A stretch of DNA of 64,000 nucleotides from positions 4,769,852-4,833,851 of the forward strand of contig OX243822.1 in NCBI GenBank assembly GCA_945859605.1. Reading direction: 5' to 3'. Below, one piece after another: positions 56,781 through 64,000 of the stretch. Positions within the stretch are counted from its first letter, which is position 1. The number at the start of each line of letters is the position of its first letter. The notes under the pieces are model-generated. The model searched no databases. It worked only from the letters and a program-made list of their open reading frames with translations, and had not been told where the DNA came from. The translations under genes and the position numbers were made by a program. This stretch comes from Lumbricus rubellus (lineage: Eukaryota > Annelida > Clitellata > Crassiclitellata > Lumbricidae).

Positions 56781-57579
56781 CTCTCTTTGAACGCCCATCA
56801 ACTAGTATACCGACCTTACTGAAAACTTAATCTCATCGTTCGACCACTGAGCACATCGTCTCCATTTAGAGCTTGGCAAAGTTCTCTGACTCAAATCATC
56901 ATCCATTTTGCCTGAATAAACCCTTGTGCGTTTAATTACACAACGGCTACTAACACAACTAAACAAAATAATTAACACGCTAACTATTGAAATATGGCAG
57001 AATGGTAATTTCGGCACCATCCCTGGGCAAATTTCGGCACTGCCGGAATTAGACAAGATTGCAGTGCCGAAATTTGCCGCATATGTAGGCATCACTCTGT
57101 AAGTAGGTAAAATAAATAATCTGTAGCTATAAATCGTATTATCGTTCAGCATGATGCACCCTGGTGACCATACTTTTAGAAAAATCAGTACTTTTAATTA
57201 TGTGACCGACACCAAATTTTCAACACAGCTTTCTCTGAATTGAAAAATAATTGCGAAAATGCTTCAAAACAAAAATGACTTAACAAAAGTGCTTTTATTG
57301 CGATTTATAATTGGTTTTTGAACTTTTATAATATTGTAATGATGAGATCTATGACGTCAAACCATAGACGAATCTTAGTGCAAGATAGTTTCTCGGCTAC
57401 AGGGGGGTGCCGAAATTAGCCCCATGCCGAAATTACCCCACTTTACCCTAAAGGCATAGCACAGAAGCAAATCAGTTTAGGCTATAATTATATAATTGTA
57501 TTCTTTAATCAGCTGTGATGACGGTTGTCCTGTGCTGTGTATTATACCTGTTAATCCCTCCTCTTCATTTGCTTTTAAC

Positions 57580-57710
57580 AAGCACCTATTTCTTCTGGTC
57601 TAGTACCTTGCTCATAAGTGCTGTAATATGCCGAGCAAATTTCTGTCCAGGGTAACGGCCTCTATTGTCATAGACCCTGCATGGTCAAATCGGATCCATC
57701 CATTCTCTCG
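57580..57710 (-). repeat. Dispersed ~110-bp repeat, family 2
   Basis: Best-preserved copy, with ctagtaccttgctcataagt, ccagggtaacggcctct and tcatagaccctg. It matches 33245-33345 in inverse orientation. Confidence 0.65.
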
Positions 57711-58273
<563 letters not shown>

Positions 58274-58479
58274 CAATAATCTATGGAGCCAATCAAATTT
58301 CTTCGACCTTGTTTGATTTTCAATGAAATAAATTATGTGGCCAATCCTCTCCCTTGCCGTCTCATCTTCCCACCGGCAGTGTACAGTCAGTGTACTCATC
58401 CCTGATGAGTTGGCTATTATAGGTGGCACAAGTGGAGCACACAACCAACCAACACACTTGCCGCTAGACTATACCGTTG

Positions 58480-58800
58480 CTCCAGGCATGGCATGACATG
58501 ACATGACATAGCAAAACAGAGCACAATATGCATACCATAACTTGACAAAGCATACTGAAACATGGCCTAACCTATTATCCTGTAACATGACACAATATAA
58601 CATACCGTAACATGACATTCCATAACATAACATGGCATTACATAAGATAACATAAGAGAGCATTACATAAACATTACATAACATAACATAACACAATGAA
58701 TTATAACAAATCACATCATGGCATATCGTAACATATCGTAACGTGGCATAACATGACATTAACATAACACAGTATAACATAACACTAACATGACACAGCA
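58480..58800. repeat. Degenerate (ACATA/ACATG)n region
   Basis: Low-complexity catgacatgacat and acataacataac runs. The minus-strand Cys/Tyr/Met-rich frame is an artefact. Confidence 0.85.
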
Positions 58801-59107
58801 TTGACATACAGCCAGATATATTCTTCTGTATTATAGTAATAATTGTATATATACAGAAACAGCATAATACATCGATCACAGCATTTAGCAAGAAACCTCC
58901 TCTGAGTCCTCTCCGAATTCAAAAGCTTGCAACGAGGCTGTTGATGTTAGACCCATAAAACCCTACAGCACATGCACAAATGCACATGCACATGTACACA
59001 GACTTGCGAACAGGTCGTTTTGATTGCCTGTTGATACGCTGGCAATAACGGCAAGCTGTTGTGCACCAAGCTGAACCATGTGCACCTCATCCGAGGTACA
59101 ATGTATA

Positions 59108-60613
59108 TGTTACAGGCAATGTGTAAAATCAGGGATTTTGTAAAATGCCTGAAATTTTTAGGCAATTTGTAAAATCCCCAATTCACTCGGGCACTTTACA
59201 CAATCCCTGAAAAAAACAGGGATTTTGTAAAATCCCTGAAATCTGAAGCTGAAAATTTGACAGATTGCCTGAAACGAAATGACGAACATAACTGAACGTT
59301 GCCATCGACTGTTGCGACTCACTTTCCCTTTGAAATATTGAAGTAAGTAAGTAAGTATGGTTATTCTAATATCCAGGTTTATTATATCTATGGTTCTGCG
59401 GGCCATAAGTCAGCCTCCGACAACAACCTGTCTGCTCCAGGTACTTCATCCTCAGACAACAATCCATCTCATCCAAGTACTTCAACCACATCCTATGACA
59501 ACAACCCGTCTGCTCCAGGTCTCTCAACCACATCCTCATACATCAACCAGACAGATCTTTCCACATCAACAGAGGTAGCAGTCATCAATCTCGACAACCA
59601 GCCTGTTTTGCTGGAAGATGTCATGGACAAAAATAGTTCAGCTCTGGAACAGAATCGTGTTACAATTAAAACACAACGTAAGCGAGCTCGGGATGCAATG
59701 GTTGATCAGGCAGAGCGTATGGTAAAGCGTAGCCGAGTGACAAACGTTGCTGCAAACACAGGAGACAATGTCACCAGATATATTCCCCTCGTTGACAGAG
59801 GCCGGGGAGATCCTCGAAATATAATGGGTGTTGTTTGTGAGCGTGACAACAACGACCTCTACAGAATCGCTGCAGTAAGGGCTGGAATGTTGTCCGGGAA
59901 ATACTCCCGTAATCAATTTGATTTGTGTGCCCACAAGCTACTAACTAACAATGACATTTCAACAGAACAGGAAGTAGGACTTCGAAGTGCTGTTCAATTT
60001 GAATCCAAATGTGGTGGGCAAGGTTTTTTTAAATGCAACTGTTCAGGGACTGGACGCTGCAAGACAAATAGGTGCAAATGTTTCAAAGCAAAGGTCAAAT
60101 GTAACAGCCGATGTCATTCGAGTACGTCATGTGTAAACAAAAACTGATGTAGCCGTTTAAAAACTCAACTAAAAATGAATTTGGAACTGAACTTAGAAGA
60201 AACATTCAGGAGGGGTCTCGACAAGTAATTTTATGTAGTATTAAACTTTTTAAAATGTATGTGGTAGTGCTGTTAGTATTCAATTTGTTCATAGCAGTTT
60301 ACAAATTTGAAAAAATTTAATGTATTATAGATGACTTTAACTAATTAACTTTGAAAATTAAAAACTAAAATTCGATAAATTAAATTGAAGTAAACTTAAG
60401 TGGCTTGTTTCCATAATAAACAACGATTATGTTCATTTATTTTGGGTTTCAGGCAATCTGTCAAATTTTCAGCTTCAGATTTCAGGGATTTTACAAAATC
60501 CCTGTTTTTTTCAGGGATTGTGTAAAGTGCCCGAGTGAATTGGGGATTTTACAAATTGCCTAAAAATTTCAGGCATTTTACAAAATCCCTGATTTTACAC
60601 ATTGCCTGTAACA
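59108..60613 (+). mobile_element. Ginger-type element with 168-bp perfect terminal inverted repeats
   Basis: The ends TGTTACAGGCAATGTG and CACATTGCCTGTAACA fit the TGTNR rule of Ginger transposons. The arms (59108-59275 and 60446-60613) are both 168 bp and appeared identical on reading. A 4-bp duplication, tata, flanks it (59104-59107 and 60614-60617). Only the C-terminal part of a transposase-type gene remains between them. The pristine arms indicate recent movement in trans. Confidence 0.8.
59347..60147 (+). CDS. Ginger/KRBA2-like integrase C-terminal fragment with Cys-rich tail
   Basis: The frame is open from 59347 with its first ATG at 59608, which gives 179 residues. A Ser/Thr/Pro/Asn-rich linker comes first, then VDRGRGDPRNIMGVVCERDN and YRIAVR-like text with GKYSRNQFDLC. 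The end is a cysteine cluster (CGGQGFFKCNCSG, GRCKTNRCKCFKAK, CNSRCHSSTSCVNKN). The same order ends the integrase-derived KRBA2-like proteins of animals. The catalytic integrase core is absent. It may be translated only if spliced to an upstream sequence. Confidence 0.75.
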   Translation, partial: VSKYGYSNIQVYYIYGSAGHKSASDNNLSAPGTSSSDNNPSHPSTSTTSYDNNPSAPGLSTTSSYINQTDLSTSTEVAVINLDNQPVLLEDVMDKNSSALEQNRVTIKTQRKRARDAMVDQAERMVKRSRVTNVAANTGDNVTRYIPLVDRGRGDPRNIMGVVCERDNNDLYRIAAVRAGMLSGKYSRNQFDLCAHKLLTNNDISTEQEVGLRSAVQFESKCGGQGFFKCNCSGTGRCKTNRCKCFKAKVKCNSRCHSSTSCVNKN

Positions 60614-60701
60614 TATATATAGACATCTGCTGCAGACCATATTAATTTTATTTAACTATCGTCAAAATCCCAGAGGACGTATCAATAACTGTGGACGATT
60701 C

Positions 60702-60766
<65 letters not shown>

Positions 60767-61514
60767 ACACACACACAAATAGACGTAATATGTATATATA
60801 ATATAATCCTGTACAGAACTTAAAGTGTGGCTGGACGGTCATGGACGGTGTCCATGAACTTATTTTAAAATTTTAATGCTGTCCTGCCACTTAGACCTAT
60901 TGGCTAGCACAGCCTGGAACGATACGGGGCGTCCAGGCGCTTATTTTTCCAAACTTTCCCTCCATCCCTCTCTCCCTCAAAACTGAAAAGAATTTTTCTT
61001 CTGCAAATTCTATCTCACATGCCCCTCACCGTGTTTCAATTCTATAAACCAACATAAATAATTTATTTCGATCATAATATTACAGACTGTTAGCGTTAGC
61101 CCGGATAACCCTATAGGCCTGCAAGTTTGAGTCATGATGCTACATATAGACATAAACCAGCCTATGAGTACCTGATCGACGTGTGACATAAGTTACCTAT
61201 TGAGTATACATGTATATGCAAATTATGCATGCTACAACAGTTACTGCTATGTATACGGTCCACGCGACCACATGATGTTACGTGTGTTTGTATTAGCTTT
61301 GGTTGGTGACATTGATTGATCAGAACGAACTGTAAGATATCTATCATCAGTTGAGACGTGACCTCTTCTTTTCGTGTTTTGTATTTACAGTAATAGTCGC
61401 GCGATGGATTGAGCAACATTTCATCACTCTGATGATGTAACGCATTCGATTGAATTATACGTATAATATCAGTTCACTTATTATATACCAACATATATCT
61501 GTATATTATTATTA
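60614..61514. other. Non-coding spacer with (CA)n run
   Basis: A (CA)n microsatellite fills about 60703-60778. The rest is unique AT-rich sequence, including a tatgcaaattatgcat octamer-like site near 61214. No gene was found. Confidence 0.5.
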
Positions 61515-61620
61515 CCATCATCATCATCGTCGTCATCATTATCATCATCATCATCATCGTCGTCATCATCATCATCATCGTCGTCATCATCATCATCGTC
61601 ATCATCATCATCATCATCAT
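61515..61620. repeat. (ATC)n trinucleotide repeat
   Basis: catcatcatcgtcgtcat repeats; His/Asp runs in frames through it are artefacts. Confidence 0.95.
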
Positions 61621-61878
61621 GTTTCGCGTGCCTTTGTTTGGAGGAGAGGGGAATGGTAAGTAGGCTAATATGCATGTGAAAACACCTCACGAATTTTCGG
61701 AGTAATATCATTCCTATGAAACACGTCATCTCATGCTATGATGTATATTTTGCTATGCTATGCTACCTCATGCTACACTGTGTTTTACTATGCCGTGTTA
61801 TGTCTACCTGTCTCTTTGTCTGTCTTTTCGTCCGTCTACATGGCTGTATCTGTTACAACATCTGCTCATCGCTTTCAG

Positions 61879-62132
61879 CATTTCTCAGCCAGCGCTTGCA
61901 GCAGCAGCAGAAGCAGCAGAAGTGTCCATCACGCCATGAGTCTCCGCCTCATCTCTCGTCACCGATGACCGCACTGGTCATCGTCCCATCTGATCACGCT
62001 GGTTCCCTGTCCCGCCTCCTTTGTCAACAGCCACAACAGGTGCGCCGTCGGCGGCGATTTGACGAATCAGCGGCATCGTCGTCGGGTACGGAGGATGGAG
62101 AAGATGCGGAGACGGACAATGCGGATAATTGA
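61879..62132 (+). CDS. Possible terminal exon: Gln-rich, basic then acidic C-terminus
   Basis: After a good acceptor (catcgctttcag) an open frame reads FLSQRLQQQQKQQKCPSRHE, MTALVIVPSDHAGSLSRLLC, RRRRRFDES and an acidic end GTEDGEDAETDNADN, then TGA-less stop TAA at 62130. An AATAAA follows at about 62145. The layout suits the last exon of a nuclear protein, but no family was recognised and the CAG run invites caution. Confidence 0.35.
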
Positions 62133-62229
62133 TGCTCCTGATGCGGCCAATAAAGGCGGCGAATTCCGCGGTAGACGAACCACTTCTTCCGATTCTCGAA
62201 CCGAGGTGATACGTACTGGACCACGTGCG

Positions 62230-62900
62230 GTTTAACTCGTCAGTGCGTGAATGTCATTGTCAAAGACACTGGGTCTAGTAAGATTCAGACATTGAAGACC
62301 TCATCTTCAATGCCATGCTCGTTTGAGCTCTTATTGAATTTTCAAGAGGATCAGTGCTCGGGATAATTACTGGGTCGTATTGGGGTCAAGAGTTAGACTA
62401 GTTAGGGTTTGAATTGCTATGGTCACTCCTGGAGTCAGTCCGAGTCACTGATTCATTGGACAAATCAAACGGTTCGGTTGAGACTTTTGGAGTCATTGGT
62501 TTAGGCTCCAATACAGTCTGAGCCACAAAAGTCATAGAAGTCGTATAGTCGCTTGACTTGAACTTTGGAGTCTGAGATATTGAAAGTCAAAGCAGCTACA
62601 TGTATACGTTGACAAAGATTGTGACACAAGTTTTTAAATGGAGTTGAAGTCTGAGTCAAGATGTACGTGAAGAGATATTGAGTGGAGTCGTCACAGTTAC
62701 TGAAGTCGGAGTAAAACGTGTCACCGATGATATCACTGAAGTCATAAAGTTGTCATCGATATCAGTGAAGTATAAGTCAAAGGCGTCACCGAGAATTCAT
62801 TGAACTCGTTGGATATCATATGATATCAAATCCTATGAGATACACTAAACTTTAGTGACCAAAGTCATAACAAGAGTCAATGTCAGACTCAGTGGCGGTG
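62230..62900. repeat. Degenerate gaagtcgagtca-type repeat
   Basis: Irregular repeats of agtca, gaagtc and gtcaccgatg strings without fixed period; no open frame. It lies just upstream of the candidate first exon. Confidence 0.6.
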
Positions 62901-62963
62901 ACACAGGTCTCTAATCACCGATGAGTCAAAACTGGAGTCAGAGTCATTAGAGTCAACGTCGTA

Positions 62964-63705
62964 ATGAGCGTCATTGACGAAGGCGTCGTCAAGCAAGCAA
63001 TAGAGACAATAACATCAACATCATCATCATCATCATCATCAACATCAACATCGTCAACATCATCAACGTCAACAACAACAACAACAACATCATCATCATC
63101 ATCATCATCAGCAGCAGCATCATCATCATCAACATCATCATCAGTAGCAGAAGAGATGACAACAGACGCGACTGCTTCATCAACCGTGACTGATGATGCT
63201 GAAGTGAACAGAAGATGCTCCGACGATTCGCATCCATCCATCCGTGTCCATTCCCCCTCCTCCTCATCCCCATCCTCCATATCCACATCTCCATCGGCGT
63301 CACTCAACCATCTCCTCCTCCTCCAGCATCATCCAAAGCTGTCCACGAAGGCAACGGCCTTCTCCATCGACGCAATTCTCCGACGCTCCTGCAGCTGCTG
63401 CCTTGACGACTGTCACCATGACAACCGTCTCCAAGGCGACCAGGTTGCCATGGATACGATGACAATCGGCGAAATTCAGCTCGACGTGAACAGCAGAAGA
63501 GAGAGGACACCTTTTATGAACGATGTGGCTTCTTTACCATGCTTTCCCAACGCATCTCAGGCGCCTCCTCTTCCACTTCCTACTCCTCCTCCTCCTGCTC
63601 CTCCTGCTCATCCTCTTCTTCTTACTCCTCCTTCGCCTCTTCCGGCGCTGGAGAAACAAAACGAGCGACCAGATGAGGCGACTGTAGGGGGAATTTACAC
63701 TCGGG
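62964..63705 (+). CDS. Candidate first coding exon of an eh1-motif transcription factor (partial)
   Basis: The frame runs from ATG 62964 to a strong donor (ctcggg then GTAAGC at 63706), leaving in phase 1. It begins with a long Ser/Thr run from ATC repeats; a later ATG near 63156 could be the real start. About residues 130-145 read KATAFSIDAILRRSCSC. FSIDAIL is an eh1 (engrailed homology 1) motif, which recruits Groucho/TLE co-repressors in many homeobox, T-box and forkhead proteins, often near the N-terminus. A Pro-rich section (PPLPLPTPPPPAPPAHPLLL) follows. No DNA-binding domain lies in the window, so the family stays open (Gbx-like or aristaless-like homeobox, or T-box). Confidence 0.5.
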
Positions 63706-64000
63706 GTAAGCCGACCATATAATCATCATTGTCATCCATGCATGTGATCCAGCACAGTCATAATAATTTTATGGGCAAGAATTGACGCTCACTCTCCTTT
63801 GCAGAGTCAGCACATTTAATATTTGTTCAGTTATTACTTCTGGTTTTAGAAGTTGATTAATTACATCTGTTGACTATTTTTTGTGTTTGTTGGGAGGCTG
63901 GTTATAGATTCTATACTTTAGCATTTTTATAACCAGTAAAATTCCTTTTAAAAGGTGCATAAAAGATCCAAATATTACTAGTGACAGTCCACATTAGCAT
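63706..64000. other. Start of presumed intron, window end
   Basis: AT-rich sequence after the donor, with one ttaaaaggtgcat string near 63948 resembling the dispersed aaaggtgtctaa motif. No exon was seen before the window ends. Confidence 0.4.

Larger units (their letters stand above)
55551..57448 (-). mobile_element. pogo-like (Tc1/mariner superfamily) element, 1.9 kb
   Basis: TA at 55549-55550 and 57449-57450 flanks inverted ends GGGTAAAGTGGGGTAATTTC and complement. The motif gtaatttcggca recurs inside both ends (near 55560, 55750, 55770, 57005, 57030 and 57065). A decayed transposase fragment on the minus strand (56640-56780) supports the pogo assignment. A SINE is nested at 55905. Confidence 0.8.

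Noticed and set aside
61450..61729. His-rich and Asp-rich frames at 61.5-61.7 kb
   Set aside because: They are the two strands of an ATC microsatellite.
62964..63307. The opening Ser/Thr-rich part of the eh1 exon as definite coding sequence
   Set aside because: The first 190 bp come from ATC-type repeats, so the start at 62964 is not supported; only the part from about 63156 to 63705 is considered likely coding.

Overview
This window is nuclear DNA of a metazoan. It has spliced genes with GT/AG introns, non-LTR retrotransposons, many cut-and-paste transposon copies with target-site duplications, tRNA-derived SINEs, long microsatellites and a TTAGGG-type telomere motif. The scattered aggcctaggcc tracts and the transposon mix look like a marine invertebrate, probably a deuterostome (echinoderm, hemichordate or cephalochordate). 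The species cannot be fixed from sequence alone.

Left part, 1-7.8 kb: the end of one copy (C) of a segmental duplication, carrying two nearly identical hAT elements in inverted orientation. A tandem pair of intronless leucine-rich-repeat genes follows.

Centre, 7.8-43.5 kb, minus strand: a complete seven-exon gene for an ERI1-family (ERI3-like) DEDDh 3'-5' exonuclease, exons between 42910 and 25587. Its last four exons, which carry three of the five catalytic residues, are duplicated as a second intact cassette downstream (24606 to 8296). Introns are large and full of transposons: a full-length two-ORF LINE, an RTE LINE, an I-like LINE tail, piggyBac-like, Harbinger-like and hAT elements. The paralogous introns often preserve the empty insertion site. 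A broken third LRR copy sits at the junction of the two cassettes.

43.5-48.2 kb: a transposon nest (a hAT element containing another hAT and a mariner relic) lies between the exonuclease gene and a divergently transcribed four-exon MIC13/QIL1 gene (mitochondrial MICOS subunit, plus strand).

48-64 kb: mostly non-coding and rich in microsatellites and minisatellites, including an interstitial telomere-like 64-bp array. It also holds a pogo-like element, a Ginger-type element with long perfect terminal repeats, a possible terminal exon at 61.9 kb, and at 63.7 kb a probable first coding exon with an eh1-type repressor motif (FSIDAIL) that ends in a strong splice donor. That suggests a developmental transcription factor continuing beyond the window.

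All gene models were built by reading splice sites and recalled family motifs by eye; no alignment or expression data were available.
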